A stretch of DNA of 64,000 bases from Iodobacter sp. GTDB taxonomy: Bacteria > Pseudomonadota > Gammaproteobacteria > Burkholderiales > Chitinibacteraceae. This document shows, one piece after another, positions 18,126 through 28,624 of the stretch. Position 1 is the first letter of the stretch. Each line of letters begins with the position of its first letter. A program made the translations under genes and the position numbers. Location: NCBI RefSeq assembly GCF_025352645.1, contig NZ_JANXSO010000150.1, positions 16,220-80,219 of the forward strand, written 5' to 3'. Under the pieces are notes generated by a model that worked only from the letters and a program-made list of their open reading frames with translations, was not told the origin of the DNA and did no database searches.

Positions 18126-18154
18126 GCCGCTTTGGGTGAAAAACCCAAAGCGGC
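18126..18154 (-). terminator. Hairpin between oppA and oppB (leaky terminator)
   Basis: Arms GCCGCTTTGGGT (18126-18137) and ACCCAAAGCGGC (18143-18154) are perfectly complementary around a five-base loop. On the minus strand the stem is followed by GTTGTTTTG, a weak U-rich tail. Located just after the oppA stop, it likely protects or terminates most transcripts, giving more binding protein than permease, as known for many ABC importer operons. Confidence 0.7.
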
Positions 18155-18180
18155 CACTCTTTAGTTTAATCTTTAGGAGA

Positions 18181-19788
18181 TTAATGCTTAATAATGTAGA
18201 ACTCTTTAGACAAATAGCGATCAACTGGGTTCTTAGTTGAATAACCACCTACATAAGATTTAACCAAACGCGGCAATGTATATTGCAGCAATGGAATCAT
18301 TGGGTAATCATCCATAATCAATTTAGCAGCTTGGGTCAGCAGCGCTTTACGTTTAGCCACATCCTGCTGATCATTACCCTGCTTAATTAATTCTTCTGCT
18401 TTTTTATTGCAGTTTGAATTGTCATTTTGTGAAGATCCACACTGCACCAGTGTTAAGAATGTAGTGGCATCGTTGTAATCAGCCAGCCAGCCATTGCGTG
18501 CAATTTGGAAATCACCATCGTGGCGTTTTTTTAGCAGCACTTTAAATTCAAGGCTGTCTAATTCTGTGTCCAGACCTAGTTTTGTTTTCCATTCAGAAGA
18601 AGCAAACAATGCCATTTTCTTATGGTAGTCATCGGTATTGTAGGTAAATTTAATTTTTGATCCTAGCTTTACACCGGCTTCAGCAAGTAATTTTTTTGCT
18701 TCTTCCACACGCTTAGCCATAGGCCATTTAACCCAGTCATACGTCGTTACATCAGCACCTTCAAGCCCCTTGATCGTTACGCCGTAGGCTGGAATCTGGC
18801 CATCAACGGTTACTTTTTGCGCCAGAATATCGCGATCTAATACCATAGACAACGCTTTACGTACGCGGATGTCTTTCATCATTGGATCTTTGTTATTTAA
18901 TGAATAATAACGCAGACCAAGAATTGGGCCATTTTGGATTTCTTTCGGGAAATCTTTTTTCAATTTTTCGTACTGACCAGCAGGCAGCTGATAAACGAAG
19001 TCATTATCGCCAGATTGATAAAGCTTCAGCTCCGCATTGCCCGCTTCAACGGGCAAGTAAGTCACGCGAGTCAGTTGTGCATTTTTTGCATCCCAATATT
19101 GGGTATTTTTTTCAACCACAATCTTGCTGTTTACTTTCCAGTCTTTTAATAAATAAGCGCCATTGCCTACCATATTGCCGGGCTTAGTCCAGTCTTTACC
19201 GAACTTATCAACCGTTGCTTTATGAATAGGGGCAAATTGCGAATTAGCCAATACGCTTGGCAAATAAGCAATGGGATTCGGGGTTTTTACTTCTAGGGTA
19301 TATTTATCAATTGCTTTAATGCCGAGGGTTGAAGGTGCTTTTTTACCTTCAGCCACTTCAAGGCCATTTAAAACAAAGATGCCATATACAGTGCCATAGG
19401 TTGAGGCAATTTTTGGGTCAAGAAAACGCTGCCAGCCGTAAACAAAATCAGCTGCAGTTATAGGATCACCATTAGAGAATTTTGCGTCTTTACGCAAATT
19501 GAATACCCAAGTGGTTGGGTCAGTCTGCTTCCAACTTGTTGCCACACCAGGCTGTAAACGGCCTTCGTTGTCGCTAGTGGTTAAACCTTCAAACAAATCA
19601 CGGGTAATATTATTTGCACCAACGGACTCAGCCAAATGAGGATCAAGTGTTTCCACTTCCGATCCATTATTACGAATCATTTCTTGCTTATCGCTAAGCT
19701 TAACGCCAGCAGGCACAGTAGCCGCGAATGCCGCGCCACCTAATGCGAGTGAAAGCGCGAATGTGACTGATTTCATGGTCCAGTTCAT
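18181..19788 (-). CDS. oppA: Oligopeptide-binding periplasmic protein OppA
   Basis: A 535-residue solute-binding protein with a signal peptide ending GGAAFA and mature start ATVPAGVKLSDKQEMIRNNGSEVETLDPHLAESVGANN, which is the OppA pattern. The SBP_bac_5 core includes NFSNGDP-like (KFSNGDPITAADFVYGWQRFLDPK) and a C-terminus YLSKEFYIIKH. The start has AGGAG seven bases upstream. It delivers peptides to OppBCDF. It lies downstream of a porin on the same strand, separated by a terminator-like hairpin. Confidence 0.93.
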   Translation of the reverse strand: MNWTMKSVTFALSLALGGAAFAATVPAGVKLSDKQEMIRNNGSEVETLDPHLAESVGANNITRDLFEGLTTSDNEGRLQPGVATSWKQTDPTTWVFNLRKDAKFSNGDPITAADFVYGWQRFLDPKIASTYGTVYGIFVLNGLEVAEGKKAPSTLGIKAIDKYTLEVKTPNPIAYLPSVLANSQFAPIHKATVDKFGKDWTKPGNMVGNGAYLLKDWKVNSKIVVEKNTQYWDAKNAQLTRVTYLPVEAGNAELKLYQSGDNDFVYQLPAGQYEKLKKDFPKEIQNGPILGLRYYSLNNKDPMMKDIRVRKALSMVLDRDILAQKVTVDGQIPAYGVTIKGLEGADVTTYDWVKWPMAKRVEEAKKLLAEAGVKLGSKIKFTYNTDDYHKKMALFASSEWKTKLGLDTELDSLEFKVLLKKRHDGDFQIARNGWLADYNDATTFLTLVQCGSSQNDNSNCNKKAEELIKQGNDQQDVAKRKALLTQAAKLIMDDYPMIPLLQYTLPRLVKSYVGGYSTKNPVDRYLSKEFYIIKH

Positions 19789-19830
19789 TGTGTCTCCTAA
19801 AAGGGCGATACCCGTTTGTGGCGGTTAAAA

Positions 19831-19863
19831 TAAGCCACTTCCTCGGTTAAAAGAAGTGGCTTA
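19831..19863 (-). terminator. Porin gene terminator
   Basis: Arms TAAGCCACTTC (19831-19841) and GAAGTGGCTTA (19853-19863) pair perfectly. On the minus strand the stem is followed by TTTTAACC, a short U-run. It lies 50 bases after the porin stop and before oppA. Confidence 0.7.
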
Positions 19864-19912
19864 GATGAAGATACACGGCTTAAACCCGTGTTACATCAGA
19901 TAAAACGACTAC

Positions 19913-20941
19913 TTAGAATAAAATAATCATACCTGCACTGATTACTTTTGGTGTTTTTGTTAGCTTACCGCTGACACTAGTTTCAAACGCATTTTGATCT
20001 TTATTCTGAATGACAGCACCTTCAACATATAACAATGAAGATTTAGTTAAGTTGTAATCAGTACCAATTTCAAAATGATTGGCCTTAGCTACAACTTTAT
20101 TCCCACCTTGTTTACCTTCGCCTTGGTATACATAACCTACACGTGGAACCCATTTACCGATTTCGTACTGAGCCATTACGATAGCGCTGTCACGCTTGAA
20201 CTCGCCACCAGCAAATGCAGCATCTTGCTTTGTGTTTTGGTACAGAGCACCAATTTGCAGGCCTTCAACTGGGAATACTTTAGCGCCCAATAGGTACGAA
20301 GTTATTTTAGAGTCAGATTTAACCACCGCACCACCCGTTACACCTTCACGTGCAACGTTTTTCAAACTATTAGTGCCACCGTAAATTGCAAATTTAGGAT
20401 GTGTATAGCTAGCGGTTGCATCATAGCCTTTCTGGCTGCTATCTAATTTTGAAGTGCTATCAATAACTGCATTCACACTTGCTGAAAAGCCACCCCATGT
20501 TGGCGTTGTGTAGTGCACAGCGTTTTCATGGCGAGTATTGTAAGTGTTGTCGTTAAAGGTGTTTGCCAGAGTGGTATTGCTTTCAAACAAGTCAAAAGTT
20601 TCTACCAGTAAATCATAAGCACCTTTGCTTTTACCAAATCGAACAGTACCTAAGTCTTTCGTTTCGATACCGATCCAAGCTTCACGGCTACCGAAAGTGC
20701 TTAAACCAGATTCAATTTTCCACAGTAGGTTAGAGCCGTTATCCAGCTTATCAGTACCTTTAAAACCAACACGGCTACCAATATCTTGCAGGGAAAATTT
20801 ATTTGCCTCACCTGTGCCACTTACAGCATTACCGTAATCAAGTGATTTTTGCGCAATACCGTAAAGTGTTACATCTGCTTGGGCATATGAAACAACGCAT
20901 AAACTAGCTACGGCCATTGCCAAAATTTTCTTAACAGTCAT
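19913..20941 (-). CDS. Gram-negative porin, Neisseria type
   Basis: A 342-residue outer membrane protein. The signal peptide ends in SYAQA and the mature protein starts DVTLYGIAQKSLDYG, the first strand of betaproteobacterial trimeric porins (PF13609 type). The region GSRVGFKGTDKLDNGSNLLWKIESGLSTFGSREAWIGIETKDLGTVRFGK contains the loop 3 precursor, and the chain ends SAGMIILF with the terminal Phe used by the BAM machinery. AGGAG stands before the ATG. Its position before oppA suggests uptake of small peptides, but it could simply be a major general porin. Confidence 0.9.
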   Translation of the reverse strand: MTVKKILAMAVASLCVVSYAQADVTLYGIAQKSLDYGNAVSGTGEANKFSLQDIGSRVGFKGTDKLDNGSNLLWKIESGLSTFGSREAWIGIETKDLGTVRFGKSKGAYDLLVETFDLFESNTTLANTFNDNTYNTRHENAVHYTTPTWGGFSASVNAVIDSTSKLDSSQKGYDATASYTHPKFAIYGGTNSLKNVAREGVTGGAVVKSDSKITSYLLGAKVFPVEGLQIGALYQNTKQDAAFAGGEFKRDSAIVMAQYEIGKWVPRVGYVYQGEGKQGGNKVVAKANHFEIGTDYNLTKSSLLYVEGAVIQNKDQNAFETSVSGKLTKTPKVISAGMIILF

Positions 20942-21863
20942 TTTGAATTCTCCTAAAGGTCAACAAGACCTGCCTTGTGTGCTTAAGAAGATATGCTTTT
21001 TTCCCATAGGCTGCCTAGCATGGTCATGACACCCATTTCTTACACAATAGCTTTCATAAAATTTGAAATGAAAACACTTATTGCAATCAAGTATCTTTTC
21101 AGCTCATTAAAATACAACACCAAAAAACCGCCCCATTTTGGTGCAAATTAAATCTAGACTCACAAGACAGCCTCCTGCCACTGTTCTCAAACTAGCGAAA
21201 GCAGCAAGGAAATATTCACGCAGAGCTACATCCGGCAAAAAAAAGCGACGGAAATATGTACCGCCCAATAACGCACCATTTGAGTGCAAAAAAATAAAAC
21301 ATGCTTTAACTAGAAATATACAACGCACCAACAAACCAGTAACTTTTACCGTAAAACTTAAATCCAACACTTAAAAGCGCTATTTAGCCGCCGTCAATCA
21401 GATTTACCCAAGCATCCTGCACAAAAAAACATACAAAAAATACCAAAAAACCCCTAGCAAGTCAGTGAGTCTTTTTTACAACAAAAACAAATAACCACCA
21501 ATACAAAATAAAATCAAGACACAAAATACCACAAAACAGCTAGGCAATCACCGTATAACGCCACAAATATTAATAAAAAAAGCATGAAACCGCCGCAATC
21601 TCAAGTAACAAATATTCATTCTCAACAATAAAGCCAGATATTCACTATGGATTACGACGAAAAGAGGCCATAAATTGAGCTAAATGTCTTGTACAAAGCA
21701 AGCACTCCTCCCACGATAAAAACAAAAAAGCCAAAGAGTAGACCCAAAAATCTTGGCTACACGAACTTAATCACCCCTTTTTACTCAGAGCAAGCCCCCC
21801 CCCATTCCACCAAACTAAACCCAGCGCCACTGATACAAGAATGAGTATAAATTCAGAACAAAA
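20942..21863. other. Long AT-rich intergenic region with a C9 tract
   Basis: About 920 bases without a convincing gene. Short frames at 21107-21370 (minus) and 21138-21374 (plus) overlap each other, are basic or low-complexity, and lack Shine-Dalgarno sites, so they are not called. The sequence is rich in A/C on the plus strand. A run of nine C residues sits at 21795-21803. The porin promoter must lie near 20960-21080, but I could not identify -35/-10 boxes with confidence. A small RNA or regulatory region is possible. Confidence 0.4.
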
Positions 21864-21902
21864 AAAGGGCTGATTTCTGTGCAGCACAGAAATCAGCCCT
21901 TT
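21864..21902 (-). terminator. purA intrinsic terminator
   Basis: Two perfect 19-base arms (21864-21882 and 21884-21902, beginning AAAGGGCTGATTTCTGTGC) form a very stable hairpin. On the minus strand it is followed by a run of T residues (complement of the A-run 21859-21863 and upstream). It lies 77 bases after the purA stop. Confidence 0.88.
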
Positions 21903-21978
21903 ATAGGCAGCAATCAAGTCAAACAACCAAACTATTTAACTATCAACTCAAACCTTTATTTAAGCTAAAACATTGTAT

Positions 21979-23322
<1,344 letters not shown>

Positions 23323-23391
23323 TTAACGCGCAATGCACTAACTGGCGCGCCCCACTTCTGGGGCAAACACACTCAAGAAACTAAAATAGAC

Positions 23392-24543
23392 CTAGGCCTT
23401 TGCAAGCGGAGCCAGCTGCCATTGCCCATCCAGCAATTTAAGCTCGCGATCAACACTCACTTCAGATAAAACCACACCCAAATCAACCATGACGATTTCG
23501 CCAGCGCTGCGCAATTCACGAATCGCAAGCAGCAAAGCTGCATCATCCCCGCTCGGAGCCAATATTCCTGCGCGCAAACAAGGAAACGGCAGCGCAGAAA
23601 ACTCACGCAAATCCATACTAAAGCCGGTTGCGGGCCGTGAACGACCAAATTTTTCGCCCACACTATCATAACGGCCACCACGGGCAACCGCGTTGGTAAA
23701 TCCTTTTGCATATGCGGCAAAAACTAAACCGGTATGGTAATAACTGCTGCGTAATTCAGACAAATCAAAGTGCGCGGCAATGCCACGCAACTGCAAGGCC
23801 GCGGTGAGTTGCTCCAAGCTATCAAGTGCAGCCAATATTTTTGGCAACTGGGGTAGCTTTGCCCGTGCAGCAGCCAGCACTTCGCTACTGCCATAAAAAG
23901 AAGGGAGCAGTAATAAGCCAGCCTGTAAATCTGCGGGGATACCTGCCGTTGTTTCACGAATAGTGGCGACATCTTTTTGCTGCAGAGCAGCAAACACTTC
24001 CGCGCGCTGGTTGCCCTGCAAACCCGCAGCATCAGCTAAAGCATCAAACAAACCAAGATGGCCAATATCCAAACGTGGTGCACTTAAGCCCGCCAAAGCC
24101 AAACTTGCAAACATCAGCTCCACCGCTTCTACATCGGCAGCCACACCCGCACAGCCATATATTTCCGCCCCGATCTGCCGAGGCTCACGAGTCGACAACA
24201 CGCCATCAGGCCGAGTATTCACTACTGATCCTGCGTAGCAAAGCCGAGTGACGCCTTGGCGATTCAAAATATGTGCATCAATTCTAGCCACTTGCGGGGT
24301 GATATCCGCGCGCAAACCCATTTGCCGACCAGTTAACTCATCAACCAATTTAAATGTTTTCAAATCAAGCGCACTGTCATCTTGTGTAAACAAAGACTCC
24401 ACATACTCAATCAGTGGCGGGGCAACTTGCTCGTAACCATAGCAGGCAAATAGATCAAGCACCTTGCGCCGCAACGCCTCAATCTGCCGAGCTTCTGAAG
24501 GCAAAACGTCGGAAATATACTCGGGTAGTATCCAATTACGCAT
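23392..24543 (-). CDS. hisZ: ATP phosphoribosyltransferase regulatory subunit HisZ
   Basis: A 383-residue HisRS-like protein without a tRNA anticodon-binding domain. It has class II synthetase-like motifs (MGLRADITPQVARIDAH, ARGGRYDSVGEKFGR) and the HisZ-type N-terminus MRNWILPEYISDVLPSEARQIEALRRKVLDLF. HisZ activates the short HisG in histidine biosynthesis, so a short hisG is expected elsewhere. The hflC-hisZ-purA order is typical of betaproteobacteria. A true histidyl-tRNA synthetase (hisS) is encoded at 31792-33066. Confidence 0.93.
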   Translation of the reverse strand: MRNWILPEYISDVLPSEARQIEALRRKVLDLFACYGYEQVAPPLIEYVESLFTQDDSALDLKTFKLVDELTGRQMGLRADITPQVARIDAHILNRQGVTRLCYAGSVVNTRPDGVLSTREPRQIGAEIYGCAGVAADVEAVELMFASLALAGLSAPRLDIGHLGLFDALADAAGLQGNQRAEVFAALQQKDVATIRETTAGIPADLQAGLLLLPSFYGSSEVLAAARAKLPQLPKILAALDSLEQLTAALQLRGIAAHFDLSELRSSYYHTGLVFAAYAKGFTNAVARGGRYDSVGEKFGRSRPATGFSMDLREFSALPFPCLRAGILAPSGDDAALLLAIRELRSAGEIVMVDLGVVLSEVSVDRELKLLDGQWQLAPLAKA

Positions 24544-24563
24544 TTAGTTTTCTTCAAACAAAG

Positions 24564-24593
24564 GCCCGCCCGTACTTGGTGTACGGTGCGGGC
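24564..24593 (-). terminator. Hairpin between hflC and hisZ
   Basis: GCCCGCCCGTAC (24564-24575) and GTACGGTGCGGGC (24581-24593) pair with one bulge. On the minus strand the stem is followed by CTTTGTTT, weakly U-rich, and it ends about 20 bases before the hisZ ATG. It could terminate the hfl transcript or attenuate hisZ. Confidence 0.5.
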
Positions 24594-24810
24594 ACAAGCA
24601 TCGACCATTTGAAAGTTACTCTAAGCCATTTTAGATTAATGACTCGAGCCCCATGAAGCAATTCAAACAATCTATTAAAAGAGGTCTAGCCCAAGCAACA
24701 AGGCCAAACCTAAGAGCAATCATAAAGTTATTTTACCACCATTAAGGCCTGTGTTTTTGTACTGAGCGAGCAAACTACAAATTCAGTGCAAAAACCCAAA
24801 CAGCAGCCAC

Positions 24811-25680
24811 TTACTTCGCCTTAGGATTCTTCATATATTTAAAGAATTCTGAGCTAGGATCAACCACCATCACATCGCTCTTCTTGGCAAAGCTTTGCTT
24901 ATAAGCATCCATGCTCTTATAGAAAGCATAGAATTCTGGATTACGCCCGTAAGCCTCACCATATATAGCAGCGGCTTTGGCATCGCCCTCACCCTTGATT
25001 TGCTGGGCTTTGTTATAAGCATTAGCCAGTGTGACTTCGCGCTGACGATCTGCATCCGCTTTGATTTTTTCAGCTTCAGCCGAGCCTTCGGCACGCATTT
25101 GATTTGCAACCGCTTTACGCTCAGACTGCATACGCTCATACACAGAATTGAGCGTGGCATCCTCTAGCTCAACGCGCTTGATGCGCACGTCAATCACTTG
25201 CACGCCAATACGGGCAGCATCAGAATCGGCCACTTTGCGGACTGTATCCATGACTTCATCGCGCTTACCTGAAATCACGTCTTGCACCGTGCGTTTACCA
25301 AACTCATCGCGCAGCATATTGTTTACCGTATTACGTAAACGCTCTACTGCCTTACGTTGATCAACACCGACTGCCTTGTAGTATTTCTCTACATCGACGA
25401 TTTTCCACTTAATAAAGCTATCCACTTTAACGTTCATTTTTTCAATTGTCTGGATACGCGCAGGCGTTTCTTCATCAATCGTTAAAATGCGCTTATCAAA
25501 GTAGCGAACATCTTGCAATAAAGGGATTTTAAAGTTAATCCCTGGATTTTTAATAACCCGAACCGCTTCAGAAAACTGGAATACCACCGCATATTGGCGC
25601 TGATCAACAGTAAAGAATGACAATGAGAATACAAACAAAGCCAATAAAACCAAGGCTAAAGTAGAAAGAACTCGATTCAT
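24811..25680 (-). CDS. hflC: FtsH protease modulator HflC
   Basis: A 289-residue SPFH/band 7 protein with an N-terminal membrane anchor (LSTLALVLLALFVFSLSFFTV) and the periplasmic band 7 domain. The RYFDKRILTIDEET, RDEFGKRTVQDVISGKR and long alanine/glutamate-rich helix (VANQMRAEGSAEAEKIKADADRQREV) are typical. With HflK it forms the large cage around FtsH. It starts 12 bases after hflK on the same strand. Confidence 0.95.
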   Translation of the reverse strand: MNRVLSTLALVLLALFVFSLSFFTVDQRQYAVVFQFSEAVRVIKNPGINFKIPLLQDVRYFDKRILTIDEETPARIQTIEKMNVKVDSFIKWKIVDVEKYYKAVGVDQRKAVERLRNTVNNMLRDEFGKRTVQDVISGKRDEVMDTVRKVADSDAARIGVQVIDVRIKRVELEDATLNSVYERMQSERKAVANQMRAEGSAEAEKIKADADRQREVTLANAYNKAQQIKGEGDAKAAAIYGEAYGRNPEFYAFYKSMDAYKQSFAKKSDVMVVDPSSEFFKYMKNPKAK

Positions 25681-25692
25681 GCTGCTCTCCCC

Positions 25693-26862
25693 TTAGCGGC
25701 CGTCGCGCGTTGAAGCGCGAACATTACGATTAACAGCATCATTCGCTGCAGCAGGCTCAGCCACTTTAGCCGCTTCTGCCGAAGCAGGAGCCGCCGCTGG
25801 TGTGGTCATTTGCATCAATTTATCCAAGGGCAAGTAGAGCAGATTGCCATTTGATTTTTGATCAATTAGCAATTTGGTGGTGTTCTGAAACACCTGCTGC
25901 ATAGTGTCAAAATACATCCGGTCTCGTGTGACTTGAGGCGCTTTTGCATATTCTGTCGCTACCTGTTTAAAGCGAGATGCATCACCTTCTGCCTGCGAAA
26001 CTACGCGTGAGCGGTAACCTTCTGATTCTTCAGAAAGACGTGCGGCCATACCGCCGGCCTTAGGGATCACATCATTTGCGTAAGCCGTACCCTCATTAAT
26101 CAAACGCGCCTTGTCTTGACGCGCTTTAACCGCATCAGAGAACGCAGCTTGCACTTGATCAGGCGGCTGTACATCAGAAATATTCACTCGTGAAACAGCC
26201 ACACCTACACCATAACGATCCAGCAGGTTTTGGACGATTTCCTTGGTATCTTCACCTATTTTACCGCGACCTTCATTGAGCACGTAATCAACTTTATTTT
26301 TACCCACCACTTCACGGATGGCAGTTTGGGCAATTTGCTTGACCAAATCTTTAGCATCACGATCGGTAGTACGGTTAAAGAACACAAAGTCATGCGCTGA
26401 TTTGAGGTTGTATTGCACTTCAAGCCGAACTTCAAGAATATTCTGGTCGCCCGTTAGCATCATCGATTCGTCTCCAGCACGGCCTTCACCACCTGGTGTG
26501 CCGACTTCAAGGCTACGAATTTCAGTCATGTTCACGATTTCACGTGATTCAATAGGCCAAGGCAGATGCCAATGCAAACCTGGCTTTTCTACCGTTTCTA
26601 CATAACGGCCAAAACGCATGATCACCGCGTTTTCACGCTCATCAACCACATAAAATCCAGATGCGGCCCAAAGCACAGCTACAGCAACCGCTACGACAAC
26701 GGCAGCACCTGCACCGGCGCGGCTACTACCACCGCTAGGCTGCTGGGGTGAGCCATCCCCGCCAAATAGGCGAGAGATTTTGCTGGTGATATTTCGAATA
26801 ATTTCATCCAGATCAGGCGGGCCATTACGGCGACCGCCCCATTGCGGGTCATTTTGACTCAT
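25693..26862 (-). CDS. hflK: FtsH protease modulator HflK
   Basis: A 389-residue SPFH protein. The N-terminus is a Gly/Pro-rich cytoplasmic tail (SQNDPQWGGRRNGPPDLDEII), followed by a membrane segment at about residues 51-70 and the band 7 domain with YVVDERENAVIMRFGRYVETVEKPGLHWHLPWPIE. The C-terminus is Ala-rich. It overlaps the hflX stop by 14 bases, and hflC follows, so the three genes are translationally linked. Confidence 0.95.
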   Translation of the reverse strand: MSQNDPQWGGRRNGPPDLDEIIRNITSKISRLFGGDGSPQQPSGGSSRAGAGAAVVVAVAVAVLWAASGFYVVDERENAVIMRFGRYVETVEKPGLHWHLPWPIESREIVNMTEIRSLEVGTPGGEGRAGDESMMLTGDQNILEVRLEVQYNLKSAHDFVFFNRTTDRDAKDLVKQIAQTAIREVVGKNKVDYVLNEGRGKIGEDTKEIVQNLLDRYGVGVAVSRVNISDVQPPDQVQAAFSDAVKARQDKARLINEGTAYANDVIPKAGGMAARLSEESEGYRSRVVSQAEGDASRFKQVATEYAKAPQVTRDRMYFDTMQQVFQNTTKLLIDQKSNGNLLYLPLDKLMQMTTPAAAPASAEAAKVAEPAAANDAVNRNVRASTRDGR

Positions 26863-27973
26863 TAGTTAACTCAGCTGTTTTTAGTGGATGGCTTAAAGCC
26901 TCAAGCAGCGCGGCGCGAAGTGCATCGAGCCCTGTCCCTTGGGTAGCACTCAAACGCACGGCGCAAATTCTACCATACTCGTCATGATCAACACTCGGAG
27001 GCATGTCGCGCAGATCAATCTTATTATTGACCATCAATTGTGGAATATGTTCCGCACCAATCTCACTTAATACTTTATTCACCTCAATAATCTGCATATC
27101 ACGCAATGGATGATTCACATCCACCACATGCAGCAGTAAATCGGCTTGAATCGTTTCTTCTAAAGTAGCATGAAATGCTGCGACTAAAGTATGCGGCAAT
27201 TGCCGAATAAAACCCACGGTATCCGACAATACAATCGAATGCTCTGGATCAAGATAAAGCTTTCTAGATGTTGTATCTAATGTTGCAAACAATTGATCCG
27301 CAACATAAATCTTTGATTTAGTTAATGCATTAAATAGCGACGATTTACCCGCATTAGTATAGCCAACAATAGCCACACTAAACTGCCGATTACGTTCACG
27401 CGCTCGGCGCTGGGTAGCACGTTGCTTTTGCACCGTAATCAATTGATCTTTTAGGCGCTTAACCCGTGTACCAAGCAAACGGCGATCGGTTTCTAGCTGA
27501 GATTCACCTGGCCCACGCATGCCAATCCCACCTTTTTGCCTTTCAAGGTGAGTCCAACCGCGGATAAGCCGAGTAGAAATATGCGACAACTGCGCTAATT
27601 CAACTTGCAATTTCCCTTCTGCAGTACGCGCACGCTGAGCAAAAATATCTAAAATCAGCGTAGTACGATCCACAACTCGACATTGCAATACTTTTTCTAA
27701 GTTTCGTTCTTGCGAAGGGGAAAGAGCATGGTTAAAAATAACCAACTCCGCTTCGTGAGCGCGCACTACTTCAGCAATTTCTTGAACCTTACCAGTGCCT
27801 GCAAAATAAGCACGATCTGGCCTACTGCGCTTACCCTCTACGGTTGCAAGAATATTTGCACCCGCACTTTCTACCAGTTGAACGAATTCCTCAACACCAT
27901 CTTGATAATCCACCTCACCAAAATCAAGGCAAACCAAGACAGCCCTGTCTCCACCCTTATGGCGCTCAAACAT
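26849..27973 (-). CDS. hflX: GTPase HflX
   Basis: The ATG at 27973 (MFERHKGGDRAVLVCLDFG) has AAAGG upstream and gives 374 residues. The N-terminal HflX domain with the GTGKVQEIAEVV loop and helical linker (GESQLETDRRLLGTRVKRL) precedes the G domain: G1 GYTNAGKSS, G3 DTVGF, G4 NKID. HflX is a ribosome-binding GTPase that splits stalled 70S ribosomes. An intrinsic terminator lies between hfq and this gene. Confidence 0.95.
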   Translation of the reverse strand: MFERHKGGDRAVLVCLDFGEVDYQDGVEEFVQLVESAGANILATVEGKRSRPDRAYFAGTGKVQEIAEVVRAHEAELVIFNHALSPSQERNLEKVLQCRVVDRTTLILDIFAQRARTAEGKLQVELAQLSHISTRLIRGWTHLERQKGGIGMRGPGESQLETDRRLLGTRVKRLKDQLITVQKQRATQRRARERNRQFSVAIVGYTNAGKSSLFNALTKSKIYVADQLFATLDTTSRKLYLDPEHSIVLSDTVGFIRQLPHTLVAAFHATLEETIQADLLLHVVDVNHPLRDMQIIEVNKVLSEIGAEHIPQLMVNNKIDLRDMPPSVDHDEYGRICAVRLSATQGTGLDALRAALLEALSHPLKTAELTNESK

Positions 27974-28023
27974 GCATGACCTTTTAATCAAAAACACCGT
28001 GCCAAGCTGTTTAGCTCAACACA

Positions 28024-28058
28024 AAAAACCCCGAAAGACCCAGTCAATCGGGGTTTTT
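28024..28058 (-). terminator. Terminator between hfq and hflX
   Basis: Arms AAAAACCCCGA (28024-28034) and TCGGGGTTTTT (28048-28058) form a GC-rich stem ending in a T-run on the minus strand. It lies about 40 bases after the hfq stop and 50 bases before the hflX start, so hfq can be terminated independently of hflX-hflK-hflC. Confidence 0.85.
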
Positions 28059-28100
28059 AAACTGTACTACCGTCTCTACCTAATGGATCGACAAGATCTA

Positions 28101-28367
28101 TCAAGCATCAACCACTACATCAACAGGAGGCAATTGCCCAGCATGTTCATGTGGAATAGAAACAGGGCGAGAAGGCACAACAGTTGAAATCGCGTGCTTG
28201 TAAACCATTTGCGTTACGTTATTACGCAACAAAACAACGTACTGGTCAAAAGACTCGATTTGCCCCTGTAATTTAATCCCATTCACCAAGTAGATGTAAA
28301 CAGGCACATGCTCTTTACGCAGTACATTCAAGAATGGGTCTTGCAACATTTGCCCCTTAGCGCTCAT
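28101..28367 (-). CDS. hfq: RNA chaperone Hfq
   Basis: The ATG at 28367 ([49 protein letters not shown]) is preceded by GGAG and gives 88 residues. Both Sm motifs are complete, including the proximal-face YKHAIST and the Q8-type N-terminal helix. The C-terminal tail is short and acidic ([20 protein letters not shown]). Hfq anneals small RNAs to mRNAs. The upstream gap of about 250 bases to der should hold its promoter. Confidence 0.97.
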   Translation of the reverse strand: MSAKGQMLQDPFLNVLRKEHVPVYIYLVNGIKLQGQIESFDQYVVLLRNNVTQMVYKHAISTVVPSRPVSIPHEHAGQLPPVDVVVDA

Positions 28368-28624
28368 TATTTTTTTCTCCAAATTCTTGTTATATCTTGA
28401 TAGAGACAGTTGGGTCTTACGCTTGTCAGTCCGATGAAAACTTAGCAAAAAACACACAAGATCAATCAATAAAGGAGAAAACCATTATTTATTAGCGATA
28501 AATAGCGGCATTACCCCCCTCCTCCTTGCTTATTTGCTTTTACGCTTCGTTTTGCAACGGACTGTTATAGTACAAAATGCATTCTATGCCAAGTGCAAAA
28601 ATTCCGAAATACTTTCAGACTTTA

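Noticed and set aside
21107..21374. Short overlapping frames on both strands in the porin upstream gap
   Set aside because: They are low complexity, lack ribosome sites, overlap each other and resemble no family.
23392..24543. Second histidyl-tRNA synthetase
   Set aside because: It lacks the anticodon-binding domain and has the HisZ N-terminus and context; the real hisS is at 31792-33066.
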